Shown piece after piece: positions 1 to 12,012 of a stretch of DNA of 64,000 nucleotides. Each line of letters starts with the position of its first letter. Position 1 is the first letter of the stretch. Origin of the DNA: Lycocorax pyrrhopterus obiensis. Lineage: Eukaryota > Chordata > Aves > Passeriformes > Paradisaeidae. The DNA is taken from assembly GCA_014706295.1 (NCBI GenBank), contig JACSVZ010000001.1, positions 86,736,237 through 86,800,236 of the forward strand, written 5' to 3'. The notes under the pieces were generated by a model. That model saw only the letters and a list, made by a program, of their open reading frames with translations, was not told the origin of the DNA and searched no databases. Made by a program: the position numbers and the translations under genes.

Positions 1-1029
1 ATTGAACACATCCGGTGCTGTTTCAAAATGAAAGATTAACAGCTTAATAAAAAAATTAAATATATTAGGAGAATGAACATGGTTGTTATGTAGTGATACT
101 TTAGGCAAGGACTTGACTGATTCTGTACAAAAGTGATCAAAACAGACAATGACAACTAAACTTCAAACATACGTGTAATGCATTAAAAAGTGACAGTTTA
201 AAAAAAAGTATGAAATGCATAGTTTTTTTGAAGAACCTTAAATTCATAGAAATTACAAAAGAATAAAAGTCCATTAGGAATCCATAATATCCACTTGAGC
301 TCCCAGAAACCTTCTAATAACAAATTTCCAGGAGTGGGAAGCTCAAACATTGACTTGTGTAAATCTTCTTAGTAGCCTCTGGTGCCTCAAATATTTCAGA
401 TCTTCTAACAGTCCATTGAGCAGGGAAGACTGCCTGACTCCCTCTTGGAAGCCAGTAGATTATCATTCTCTTAACCATGAGCATTAATTAATCCAGGCAA
501 TAAAACACTGCAAACATCTTAGCAGACCAGCTCTCTCCTGGCATGCAGCTACTAATTTACACTGAACCGGTATGGCTTGATTCCAAGCCTGAGCCACAGA
601 TTCTTGTCTTCTGTAAACATTAAGTATCATTCATCATATTGGTGAAGCAGCCTTTTCCTACTATTTATTTATAGCTATACATATAAGTGTACATATAAGT
701 GTATGTGTATATAAACATATACAAAAGCACATAGATTCAAAGAGGAGTTTGGAATTCTGTTTTGAAGATAGCCATTTCGGGCTGTGATTTCCAACAAACT
801 GTTTAACAGTTTATAAAGTGTATTTCTTTGAGCAGCTTCTGATCAAATATTTTCTCATTAAGGATTGATATGGCACATTTTCGGTTACCTTTTAAATTCT
901 TTTCCAGTTTTCTTACAGATCCATAATACCTTGTACCTTTCCAAGAACTAGAGCTGTGAGATCACAGTTCACAGCCAGAAATGGAATACTGCATCCGCTG
1001 TAAATAAAAAGGAGAAATGGTATTCACTT
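1..1029. other. Non-coding, AT-rich, no gene seen
   Basis: No frame here resembles a known protein. The only structure I see is an imperfect TA/CA-rich patch at about 670-722, where the unit ACATATAAGTGT occurs twice in succession before decaying into further TATA-type words. Confidence 0.6.
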
Positions 1030-1508
1030 AGGAAAGGTGTGAACATATTGGAGCAGGCTGAGAGGAGGGTCGCAAAAATTCTTGGAGGGCTGCAGCACCT
1101 CTCCTGTGAGGAAAGGCTGAAAGAGTTGAGGTTATTCACCCTGGAGAACAGAATGCTTCAGGAAGACTTTATTCCAACCTTTCAGTATTTGAAAGCAACT
1201 TATAACAAAGATGGGGACAGACTTTTTATAAGGCCTGTGGCAATAGGACAAGGGGTAACAGTTTTTAACTAAAAGAGGGTAGACTCAAACTGGGTATAAG
1301 GAAAAAGTCTTTTACAGTAAGCGTGGAGAAACACTGGCACAGGTTGCCCAGAGAGGTGGTGGATGCCCCATCCCTGGAAACATTCTAGACCAGGTTGAAT
1401 GGAACTTTGAGCAACCTGGTCTAGTGGAAGGTGTCCCTGCCCATAGCAGGGCGGTTGGACTAGGTGAGGTTTAAAGGTCCCTTCCAACCCAAACCATTCT
1501 GTGATTCC
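1030..1508 (+). mobile_element. CR1 LINE fragment, 3' end, 5'-truncated
   Basis: This is the 3' part of a chicken-repeat-1 non-LTR retrotransposon. It covers the C-terminus of ORF2 (reverse-transcriptase polyprotein) and the 3' UTR. The frame at 1039-1272 reads the usual ORF2 tail, with EQAERRVAKILGGLQHLS followed by EERLKELRLFTLENR, and then stops. Further on, the words for a histidine-tryptophan and RLPREVVDAPSLE-type ending are recognisable in DNA but lie in another frame. The 3' end carries the conserved CR1 block (CTGGTCTAGTGGAAGGTGTC, then TCCCTTCCAACC) and ends with ATTCTGTGATTCC. The copy is dead: it lacks the 5' end, endonuclease and most of the RT domain, and has frameshifts. Confidence 0.97.
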
Positions 1509-3154
1509 TACAGACCTCAGCCTCTGGGACTCTGTTGTCCATATGAACTACTTGATGGAAGTCAAGAGCCAATAAAGACTGATGGTAAGCATTGTCTCCT
1601 TATTTCACACAAGTTACGGCTTAGGCAGGCTTCATTTTCTTAATGCTGGCAATTTAGAAGTTCGGCTTCGCAAGTTATTGTTGATTGGATTGCGCCATCT
1701 TTTACTTTTCTTCTGTTCTTGTGCTACAGTTTATGATGTTGGCCACATTCCAGTGAATGTCCCTTTCTTTATCTCTCAGGCGTCAATAATGACCACAGCA
1801 CTTCCTCTTGAAGTCTGATTTGTTTTTAATTTTTCTCTCATGTTGCTTAAATCAAAGGACATACTCAAAGATGTTACTTCAGATAACTTGTAAAATTTAA
1901 AAATTTATCTCTAAACTCTCTTTTCTTTCAGACAGAGTTGAACATTTGCACACACCCTCTCAGAATGTTCTCTTGCCCATACAAGCTAAATATTGTCCAA
2001 AATAATTTTTAAGTGCTGGATCAAAACTCTGCCAGGGACCATATCACATATTTTACAGTAGGAGCAATCACTAATGCTCATACTTTTGGCACTCTTTAAT
2101 TTATCCAGAGTTACTCTTTCTGATGACCAAATTTACAAAGCTACTATCTCAGTATAGTTTTGCTGACTTAGATAAAATTCTCTCTGTTCAGTGAGTACCT
2201 TATGCACCAGAATTGTGTTCAGTGACATGCCAATATGTGTGACACCTTTGGCCTTTTAAGTCAGAAATAGATCTTCATCTTGCAATAACTCTGAGAAATA
2301 AACTAATTAATCATCTAGCTCAGTTGCATCACACAACAGTCAGGTTTTCAGCCTTGTCTGCAAATCCTTTGCCAAAAACCATTTCTGATTTTTGTAGAAA
2401 TATTGCATCTATTCCCACTTACTCACTTATAATAATGATTGACATAAAAGGTCAGATCCCAGACATTACTCTGTTTCTTTTGTGTTCATTCATTTGCTCC
2501 TTCAATGGCAGGTATTCCCAAGACTATGCATTGGAATTATGGAATTGGCCAGGGGAGAATACACCATCCTTTTAATAGTGACTCTCTTAGACTAGTAAAA
2601 GAATGCAGCCAGCACATGCACTGTCAGAATAGAAAACTTCCTCAGGAACAATCATAAGCTGTTTCTTTATTCTAGGTACTTACAGCTCATTGTTCAGAAG
2701 AAAACTAAGATTACCTTTGTTTATGCATAAAATAAGAGTGTAAAAGCCAGTTTTGTGGATACCAAAGGTTAAAAAAATGAGCTTTCATCACCATATGAGC
2801 TGCATTTCTCTCTGGAGTTACCTGGACCTCTGCACTTCTCATTCAGATGTTTCATGCAAGTGCTTACAATCCACAGTGAGTCTGTGGCTTGTCTGTCTTG
2901 TCCAAGCATGCGGAAAATAAACAGATCAGGGGATCATCACGGAGTTGCTGAAGTGCTTAAAAGAGCAACATTCTGATCCCCAGACCATCTTTGACATCTG
3001 ATTTCCTCCATAGAAGTTCATTAGGAGATTGGGGGAGCTCGTCACTCACAGACACAGCTCACAGAGCTTTACTTGTGGTACAGAAAGTACCACAGGTGCA
3101 TGTTATGTTTTGGTAACTGGGGTAGGGGAATAGTTCTGATTACCAGTCTTTTGT
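1509..3154. other. Unique non-coding DNA, nothing recognised
   Basis: The open frames at 1582-1818 and 2324-2575 (plus strand) are short, have no recognisable domain and no consistent splice context. I see no repeat or RNA gene. Confidence 0.5.
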
Positions 3155-3604
3155 GATTGTAGAATCTTCAAGGTTGAAAAAGACCTCTGAGATCCCCAAG
3201 TCCAACCTTTGACCGAATACCACCATGCCCACGAAACCAGCTTGCAAAGTGCCATGTCTACTCTTTCTTAACATTTCCAGGGATGGTGACTCCACCACTT
3301 CCCTGGGGAGCCTCTTCCAATGCTTAACTACTCTTTCAATGAGGAAATTTTTCCTAATATACAACAAGAACGTCCCCTGGCACAACTTGAGGCCTTTCGC
3401 CTTGTCCTATCACTGGTTGCCTGGGAGAGGAGACCAACCCCCACCAGACTACAGCCTCTTTTCAAGTAGTTGCAGAGATTGGTAAAGTCTCTCCTGAGCC
3501 TTCTTTTCTCCAGGCTAGACACCCCCAGCTCACTCAGCTGCTCGTCATAAGACGTATGCTCCAGACCCCTCACAAGCGTTATTGCCCTTCTCTGGACAGA
3601 CACT
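3155..3604 (-). mobile_element. CR1 LINE fragment, ORF2 C-terminus and 3' UTR
   Basis: The 3' end of the element is at 3155, with a degraded AGAATCTTCAAGGTTG tail. On the minus strand the frame at 3603-3328 reads SVQRRAITLVRGLEHTSYDE, then ELGVSSLEKRRLRRDF and NYLKRGC, the standard CR1 ORF2 C-terminal order. A second frame at 3385-3140 continues with ERVVKHWKRLPREVVESPSLE. The change of frame between about 3328 and 3385 shows at least one indel, so this is a dead copy. It is 5'-truncated near 3604. Confidence 0.97.
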
Positions 3605-3631
3605 GTTAATATCAGAAAAATGGAACACTTC

Positions 3632-3649
3632 TGGATACACTGGATACAC
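3632..3649. repeat. Short tandem duplication TGGATACAC x2
   Basis: Two exact adjacent copies of the 9-mer TGGATACAC lie about 30 bp beyond the 5' truncation point of the neighbouring CR1. A chance duplication is the simplest reading. Confidence 0.6.
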
Positions 3650-6600
3650 TTCTCCCTGATAATCTGCTTTTTTTTGCCATTCTAGTCCCAGTATTTTGCT
3701 ATTTCAGAATTTTAAAGTCCACTATGCAGCCTGCTTTTCTTCTTTTATTCCGCCAGTTTGAGCAGTAAAGCACAGTGAGGAAAACCTGCTTTGCAGACAC
3801 TGTATTCTGTACGTGATTAAACAACTTTAATGTGCACTGCACCTTTCCTGCTCCTCTTTTTGCTTGTCACAAATTGTGAATTTATCACTACTACCTGCAA
3901 CTAAGGAGAGTCATCAAATGCAAACAAATTATAAGCTTTTTTCTGCACCAGACGGGTTTCAAGTTTCCTGAGGGCTCTGAGTATTTGTTTGTTCCCCAGA
4001 AAGAATGAGACAGTTAATTCCCCAGCATTTCTTGCTGGTCTTTTACATCAGCTTCTTTGATAAATCATTTGGGACATCACATAATCAAGTGTTGCCATAA
4101 AACATTTATACAGATCTATAAACTAGATTACATTGTGTGGGAAATCATTAACCTCCTCTGCTTGAATTGTGCTGTTTGTACTAAAAAGGTGCAGATGAGC
4201 GTACATACAGAACACTAGCTTTCACATTTGTCCTCTGGTTCAAGAGCTAAACACACTCAACAGCATCATCAGAGACAACATCTAGAAAGAAACACCTGGT
4301 GATTCCAAATTCCCTCTTGGTTTTGCTGCTGGTGGTGGGGTTTTAATCTCATTTTTCTCTGCCAAGCCCTTGTCTTTTCTCTGTGACAATGGCAGAGTGG
4401 TTCTGAATAATTAAAACATTGTGCATTACTGTTTGGCAACTACTTTACTATTCCCAGGCCCTTTCTGCACTGGCATAGTCAGGGCATATACTGAATAATT
4501 TTCCCTCTACAGTAGATGTTAGAGCTCATCTCACAGATGAGAATATGAAGACTATATCCAAGAAGTAAATTAAACAGTGTCTGGGAACAGTCCTAGGCAC
4601 TGCAATACAGTAATTTCTGCTGTTGCACTGTCAGAAGCATCTGTGATATGGTGTTTGCCTGTGTCAACTGGTGCTCTCCCAAGTAATACTTCAGTCTGGA
4701 TCAGGAACTAGAAAAAAAAACCAGCTCATTTCCACCAGTCTCTTTTTATACGTCTGTGTTGTTTTGGAGACTAAGAAAGGTTGCTGGCTTAGGCACTCAC
4801 TGCTCTGTGCCAGTTGGCCTCAGCGCTTGTGGATGGTTTTTGTGTATTTAAATTACCTCTCTAGGTGAAGCTGAATTCAGCCCAACCCTTGTGAGAACAT
4901 CATCCTTGGGATGAGTCCTCACAAGTGTGATAAGCTCAGATGTCACCCTTCTCCATCAGTACAGACGGGGCAAAACCTTGGGCATATCTTCCCAGCCTCA
5001 TAGCATAGTTAACATCACACAGGGGGACAAACAGGGGTTAGGTTCAACCTTCTTTTACACCTGTTTTGCAGCTGTTTCTGGTGGAATGCTTTGCAGTCTG
5101 TTCTATCTAATTTATTTGATAAATAACATCTCCATCCTTTGGTTTTACACTGCTATTGATAACTGTAACAATTTCTCCATCATACCAATGCAAAGTCTTG
5201 ACTGATGGAAAACTACAGTTGCATGGGCCTTATAAATGTCTAGTGCACACTCTCAAAAAAATCCTTCCAACATAACATGAAGTTTGCTCAGAACATAGGC
5301 ATGGCCTCTACCCCTCACTTCACCGACTTCAGTAAATCAAATAACAGCAAAATAAAATCAGTTACACAGAAAAATCAATCAACCATCAAAACCACAAATC
5401 AAAGCAGGAGCAAAAATGGAAAACTCTCCCTTCTAAAACCTAAGAATTATTACCAAAGAAAAAAGCCATAGCAGCACCAAGAAGTCCCAGAACTTTTCTA
5501 TTGCTCTCGGTTGCTCATGAAATATTTTATGGTTTGGTTCTTTTTCAGATGCTGTGGTGATGGAGAATAGTATAATGTTTTAAAAAAAACAGATTATTGC
5601 TATGTTGAATCAAACCATTATTATTTATGTTCTTCATGAATAATTTCATGTACTTGTTTGAAAACTTTACAAACATTCACCACCCTGTGGAAGAAACAGT
5701 TGGTTTCCTTATTTAATAGCAGGAAATGGGGAGAAAGACTGTGTGCCTTGTTCTTTGTCTCAAGATTAGAGTAGAAGGGGCTGTCTCCCAGTTCTGCATG
5801 CTGAAAGGCACTGGTTGAGCTTCTTGATAGATGACATAATAACAGTGTAGCACAGCACCCCTTTTGATGTCAGATCTGCATGGAAATACTGGCCCATAGA
5901 AAGTGAAACATGGTTTTGTTTATATAATAAAATATTTCACAGGTGTGACATATGGGTAAGTGCAGAGCAAGGCTGACAATTTATATCCACATGTGGAATA
6001 TAAAGATAGGATTCTACATTCATAACTGCAAACAACTGCTACTGGAATTGTGTTTCCAAGTAGATTGGTTGTTTATCCCCGTCCCTGTGCAACTTGCATT
6101 GGGAAAATGTCATTCTTTCTCTTGTAGGTTGTTCTGTAGCCAGTCTCTCTGCAACACCTAACATAGAAAGCTCCCAAATTTCTAAGTATAATTTTTCCAT
6201 ATATATTTTAATAGAGATCTGAAATTTAAATAAAAACCTGTCAGCTATTTATTTGAATTATCATTTCTTAATAAAAAAGGAAAAGACAAAAGTCAGTTGT
6301 TCCTTCACAAAGAACTCCTGGGTGGCTGTCGACAAAATATCATCAGCACCATTATCTGCTCCCTTAGATCATATGGCTTTTGTGGAACTGGGAAATTATT
6401 AATCTGAACATTCAGTTCATTTTTACTCCTGAGTATTTTCACTTTTTAAAAAGTAGGATTTTTTGTGTCTGTTTTTCTGATTTCATGATTATGGCATGAG
6501 ATAGATCAGGTGGGGGTACTAAACACTTCCATGAGATGGTTTCAGAAGCACAGTGGCTGATATCCTAGAGGAAATCCTGTCTTGCAAGAGGAGTAATCAG

Positions 6601-7040
6601 ATTGCCTTCTGTTTAATTTTTGAATTGTATCTGTGTCAATTATGTTAAAAGCTTAGTTGTTCTGGATTGTCTTTTTAGCCAGTGAACAGAAGCACCTTTA
6701 TCTATCAATAAATTATTTCTGTTCCACAAAAGGGTAATACTTTAAATTTAGCAGGTCAGTTAACTGTTTGAAGTCAGGGTGAGAGGAATCTGTCCCTCTA
6801 AATCTTCCCGTGCTAAGCTTTAGCTGGATGTTGAGTTACTCATTTTGGTGAATCATGTGGAACCACCTGGAAAGGTCTTCAAGTGCACAGAAAGCCTCTG
6901 GAGTATGTTAACCTCATCCCTGAGATGGAAGAGCTCCACAGCTTGTGAGTTTATTATGATTTTCCTGCTCAGCTGATGTAGACTGTGCAGGCTGGAACAT
7001 TTTCAGGGGATGGAACAGAATGTTTGTGTACTAGCATATA
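3650..7040. other. AT-rich unique DNA, no gene seen
   Basis: The open frames in this stretch (for example 4927-5205, and a Lys/Ser/Asn-rich one at 5277-5471) look like AT-rich background. Around 4520-4600 a passage resembles the core of a MIR SINE on the minus strand (ACAGATGAGAATATGAAG), but too weakly to call. An exact 14-bp palindrome ACTTTTTAAAAAGT lies near 6440. Confidence 0.5.
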
Positions 7041-7152
7041 CAGAATCACAGAATCACTTAGGTTGGAAAACACTGCAGAGATCATTGAATCCGACTGGTA
7101 ATCCAGCACTGTTAAGTCAGCCACTAAACCGTGCCCCTCCAACATAAGCGAA
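7041..7152 (-). mobile_element. Short CR1 LINE 3'-end fragment
   Basis: The tail reads CAGAATCACAGAATCACTTA then GGTTGGAAAA. It is followed by the CR1 3' UTR words ATCATTGAATCCGA, CCAGCACTGTTAAGTCAGCC and ACTAAACCGTGCCCCTC. Only about 110 bp are left and no ORF2 sequence remains. The subfamily is the one whose plus-strand form contains a GGTTTAGTGG...GGCAGTG motif. Confidence 0.9.
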
Positions 7153-9493
7153 TCTCCTCTAGTGGGTCATAAAGTATGATGTGATTCCTCACCTGGAAGA
7201 TGCTTGGTCATTTCCAATGGAATGCTGGCACCACTCTGTTCCTGGGATTTCTCCATGCAAATTTGTCCCCTCATGCTTGACTATAATAGGGCTATTTCTC
7301 ATTCTGCCCAAAGTACAAGTTTTCCCAGTAATGATGCCTTCACTGTTCTTTCCCTTTTACACACAGACATTTGCTGTTCACAGAGTATGGGAAGGAGTGG
7401 ATGAGAACCCATAATGCCACCATCCATCCAGGCTTTCAAGGGTGATTGTATTGTCCACAGGGCATAATGCTCTTGCCGTTTTCAGTGTCTGAGTTGTCAG
7501 CAGGGTAAATAGTCACCTTTCTTCATAAAAAAAGTAGTAGCTTTGTATCAGACCTCAGTCCAGCCATAGACCAGTAAAGCTCTAAATAGCAGTGGAACAG
7601 AACAGCTGCGTGAATGTAAGAAGCTCATGCAATTTCTTCTGATTAGGTTTCACTTTGACATTGTTTACCCATCCTTAAACACAAACAGGGAAGGTCTATT
7701 ATTTGATCAGACCTGACTCTCAAACAGAGATCTCATTATAGTGGCTTTCAACAGCACAATTGTGTTTTCAGGCTTTGAGCGGTGCAGCAGCTCTTTATTA
7801 TTACTAAAATGGGGGGGAGAGAAAGAAATGGATGTTCATTTCTCTAACAGCTGAACCCCATTTTTCATGAATCTGTGTATCAGGATTCTCTTTGGAATTA
7901 ACGAAGATGGAGGGCATCTGGCACTGTAGTGAGCCAGAAATCTAAAGTCACAAACACCACTAATGTTTCCCTGGTACTGCCTTAATTTTGGAATCCATCA
8001 TATACAAATTCTCCCCTCACAGACAAAATCTTTCTTTCTTTTCTACTCTTTTTTCTTTTCCTCCATTCCTAGTTCACCTTTGCAGATGAGATTGGGGTCT
8101 TTGGGAATAGAATCTTATTTGTATTCTGAAACCAACTTTTAAGACTAACTCAGTACATCTAGTGAGACAACATCTGATCTGTCCAATCTCTAATCGATTT
8201 AACAGGGGTAAGGGCATGGGCAGGCAGGACTTAGGATTTTCCTTCTTATTTCCACAGAGTCCTTCTGGGTATTTCAAAAAGCTGCTAAAGTTCACATTCC
8301 AGGACAAGGTAAAATGTCTTTGAGGCATCGAGTAGCACACACTTAATGAAGATAGAAAGCCAATCACTTAACATCAGATGAGGAACAGCAATTTCCTTCA
8401 GTCTGGCACTTTGTGTATTGAACAAAATTGCATGAGAGCTTTGAGCACTAGGAGAGCTGTCAAGCGGCCGTTTGTCTGAGAGCTGGAGCAGTCCCCTTGG
8501 AAACAGCTTAAACCTTTTAAATGAAAGCATTACAAAATGTACATCTGCGTGTAATATATTGGCCATAGCCTCAACTGTCAGGGGCCAGGCAACACAATGT
8601 TGATATATATTTTTGCCTGATAGTAATTTTCATGCTTTCACATGTAAACACAGCCTCCTTTAAGATTGTAGAGTACTTGGCTGCTTGATCAACAAGCATC
8701 ATACAAAATGTTTTCCTTAAAACTGGTTCAGATGGGTTATCTGACCACATAACATTTAACTCAAAGTTTTTGATACTGTCTGGACCTCTTTATTGCAAAT
8801 ACATTGAGACTTCTTGTTAGATAAGGCAAAATGAGAAATTTGACAGTCACTACATGGAGAATTCCAGGTTTGTGGGGAACACATGCTAATAAACATACTT
8901 GTCGCCACGTGTCATCCCCTATATATAATATTAATCCAAATTCAGAACTTAGTTATTATACCACCATAAGAGATCTGTAAATGTGAACTCTGAGGAAATG
9001 TTTATTTTATTCCTTTTCTTTTTATAAAGCAATATATTTGCTCATATTTTTTTTTCTGGAAATGAAAAAAAAATGAAAATGGCTAAAAAAAAAGCCAGAT
9101 AAAAGAATACATGTATGGTACATATTATAAAATGCATTCCCTGGGAACACAATTGGTCTCGTGGTCAGACTACTGAAAATGTGGGGCAAGTTGTTCTGAA
9201 ATCAGCTGAGTTTTAACATGTAAAACTGCTTTAAGTGAGAGGAAAATCAAGTCTGCTTTTTCCTAGTCCTCTCTCACTCTGAGATTTCCTTGATCCTCTC
9301 CCTGCTCATCTTCTCCTCCAAAGCCTGCTTGCAACTTGTACTCCCAGCAGCCACTTTCTTTACTGAAAGGTAATGCTGAGCACTGAGCAGATTCCACTTC
9401 AGCTCTGACACTGGGAAGTGGATTTAAACTGTCTGACAGAACTGGGAACTGGAGCTGATTGGGCATTTTGGCCGTTTAAAACTAGTGCTTTTC
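7153..9493. other. Unique non-coding DNA, nothing recognised
   Basis: Overlapping frames at 7181-7414 (plus) and 8074-8566 (minus) are short and match nothing I recognise. An octamer ATGCAAAT lies at 7255-7262. Confidence 0.5.
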
Positions 9494-9515
9494 TTTTTTT
9501 TTTTTTTTTTTTTTT
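9494..9515. repeat. Poly-T run (22 T)
   Basis: This is the longest homopolymer in the window, preceded by TTC. No L1-like or SINE body lies beside it on either strand, so it is not obviously a retroposon tail. Confidence 0.9.
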
Positions 9516-9753
9516 GCCTTTGGCATCTGACTTTTTTCCTCACTACTCCCATCTATTACTTTTTGTCTCCACAGTGTGCCTTATCCTCTCGATTAGGTCA
9601 CCAGCTTCCCCCAGGAGTATTCAGTAACAGGTATTCTTGGTCTTCAACACTGAGACCCTCTCCATGCCCTACTCAGAGTCCATCCCATCAGGCATGAATT
9701 TGGCCATAGGGATTCTAAGTCAACAACACCACGAGATCAGCTTCAACCTTCAT

Positions 9754-9839
9754 GATATGGTTTAGTTGGTATAGGGTATTTGTTGAAAGTTGGACACCTT
9801 GGAGGTCTTTTCCAACCCTGACGATCCTGTGATTCTGTT
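9754..9839 (+). mobile_element. CR1 LINE 3'-terminal fragment
   Basis: The fragment opens with GATATGGTTTAGTTGG, the degraded CR1 'GACATGGTTTAGTGG' block. It then has TTGGAGGTCTTTTCCAACCC and the tail GATCCTGTGATTCTG. Only the last ~85 bp of the element survive, with no coding sequence. Confidence 0.85.
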
Positions 9840-10705
9840 TACAAATGAGAAAACTAGTTGAGAAGCGTCTTATTAAGCAGAGTACAATGGAGAGCTCAGC
9901 TTCTGTTGTGAGCACAAGGACATGTTTTCTATTGATTTATATTGAACTCATGTGAAATAATCCAGGAAGAAAAGAAGTTCCTTAGAGAAAAGTCCATTGT
10001 ATCTCTCTTCTCCCAGAATAATAATAAGAAATGCATGTAAGAGATTAAAGTTGTGATCTCCATCATGAAATTTTGAGTGCTCTTGTGACTAAAAAACCAA
10101 CCCTCCTCTCATTATCCAGAAAGGCTTTCCTATTGTTTTTTTCTACGGTCAGAGGGAGTGATGCTGAATTTGAGGGAAAGTACAATGAGGATTGATCCAG
10201 AAGTTCACAGAAGGACAGAAGAGGTGTACTGCTGTTTTCCAAGAAGTTTTGTGATGATAGATGGGATTGTGGTTGCTGTTTTGAAGATATTATTCATGCC
10301 GTGACAGTGATCCATTGTGATCAAAATAAACCCGCAGCAGCAAAATAAACAAGCATAAAACAGTCCTATTGTAAGGAAGTGTGAGAGAAAATAGTGGTTA
10401 TATGACAACTGGGTAGATTTTAGAAGTTGAAAATTGGGAAAGACTCCAGCCCATGATTTAAAAGACCGCTACTGCGTAGAATGGGAATTTATAGATCAGC
10501 AGAACAAGCTATCAATTCTCAATAAAATACTAGGAGTAGTTTAATGCGATCAACCTCCTGGCAAATGTGGTAGGCCAAGTTCAGAGGTGCTTTTGGAACA
10601 GACTCCTGGCTCCAAGCCACACCTGGAAAGTATGGTTATTTGCTGGTAGGATGAAACCCTCTTCATTCCCTTTATCCCTCAATTCCTCCTCCAGCCTTAA
10701 ATCTT
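9840..10705. other. Unique non-coding DNA, nothing recognised
   Basis: Neither strand shows a frame with recognisable protein content, and I see no repeat family. Confidence 0.5.
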
Positions 10706-10872
10706 CATAGAATTATAGAATATTTTGTGTTGGAAGAGACTTTAAAGGTCATCTAGTTCCAATCCCCTGCTATGGGCAGGGACCCTTTCCACTAGACCAG
10801 GTTGTTCAAAGCCCCATCTAACCTGGCCTTGAACACTTGCAGGGATGGAACATCCACAACATCTCTGGGCCG
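10706..10872 (-). mobile_element. CR1 LINE 3'-end fragment
   Basis: The tail CATAGAATTATAGAATATTT is followed by GTTGGAAGAGACTTTAAAGG, CTATGGGCAGGGACC and CCACTAGACCAGGTTGTTCA. It then reaches GGCCTTGAACACTTGCAGGG, which encodes the last ORF2 residues in reverse. Truncation lies within the 'ATCTCTGGGC' word. This is the same subfamily as the elements at 1030 and 53904. Confidence 0.95.
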
Positions 10873-11914
10873 TGATTCTCAGATATTCTGCTTTCCCTGC
10901 AAGTAATCTTGACCCCCGGTAGATACCCCAGCCTCCTGAATAATGTTCAGGCTGTCAGTTATTGTAGCATCATGGCTTTCTTCTCCTACAGAAAAAAAAG
11001 AGGGGACAGTACAACGCCACCAGAAGTAAAAATAAAAATTGCTGCAAAACAGCAATAAGGTACAGGGTTTACAGACTGAGCTGCTTCTTTGGTAACTATA
11101 GACATCTGCAGATTACTTACCTAGCTGGTTGTGCATGTTTCAGACAACCTCATGAAGAAACATCCTTCAAAAGCAATTATTCATAGCATTTCTATCTCTG
11201 ACTGAAGACCTCCCTGAGTCATAATGTCCTGGGATCTGGGAGAATATTCAGCAGACATAGCTCTCAATATCCTTATCTGTTCTTGGACAGTTTCCACAAA
11301 AGTCCATGTTGGTCACTTGAGTTGATGAATCACTGGTCCAACCCAGTATAGTCATTTCTAGAGGAATCATCTAGACATCTTGGTATCATTAATTGAGAGA
11401 AAGAAAAACATTTTCTGGAGGTGGTTCTCAATGCTCAAGTATGGAAGCAGCCCAGTGACTAACAGCACAAGAACATCTGTCTCTGAGAAAGTTATGTCAG
11501 TCTCCGTCATGAAAAAGAGGTGTTAAGTGGAGGACCTCTTCAGATGTTGGGTGCTGGCAGCTGATGAAGGACTAGAGTAAAAGAGATTAGGAATGAGTTT
11601 CTGAGAACTGTGATAATTTCACTTGTAGATTGTAAAGGCTTTTAACATCAAGTTTTCCAGGGGTGTAAGTTTGTAAGTTTCCAAGTAAGTGATTCGGTTC
11701 TTTTAGATCCTGCCACAATTGAATGGGGGAAAAAAAAGCTAATAGAATGTGGTATAAGATGAAGAGTGTGAGCATTACTAGAAAATACAGCATTTCTTTA
11801 TTATTTGCATTGTAGCAAGTGACAATAACATTGCATTGCAGAGATGACAAGCCCCAGTTAGAGTTAGACCTCACTTGGAGAGATTTAAGACTGCAAGAGA
11901 CTTAAGAGAAAGTG
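10873..11914. other. Unique non-coding DNA, nothing recognised
   Basis: A minus-strand frame at 11587-11874 has no recognisable domain. No repeat family is evident. An octamer ATTTGCAT lies at 11803-11810. Confidence 0.5.
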
Positions 11915-12012
11915 AAATTGCTGAGGTGATCCAAAAAAGATTACAAAGGCATTCAGTGACAGAGCTGGGAAAACGGCTCCTGACTCCCAGGCCACTGCTT
12001 ACGGCAAGAGAC
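11915..12012 (-). mobile_element. MIR-type (tRNA-derived) SINE fragment
   Basis: Read on the minus strand, the stretch contains GCAGTGGCCTGGGAGTCAGG, then CCCAGCTCTGTCACTGAATG. These align in order with the amniote MIR sequence around its B box (GCACTGGACTGGGAGTCAGG ... CCCAGCTCTGCCACTGACT). A few bases are missing where the GGTTCTATTCC box should be, so the internal promoter is damaged. Weaker similarity continues to about 11915. MIR-type SINEs are old in amniotes and are usually fragments in birds. I recognised the family from memory, without an alignment program. Confidence 0.65.

Noticed and set aside
4520..4600. Possible MIR core on the minus strand (ACAGATGAGAATATGAAG)
   Set aside because: Only a short stretch fits. 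The flanking MIR segments are not recognisable.
9494..9515. Poly-T run as the tail of a minus-strand retroposed gene
   Set aside because: No protein-like or SINE-like sequence lies on the expected side, and no target-site duplication is visible.
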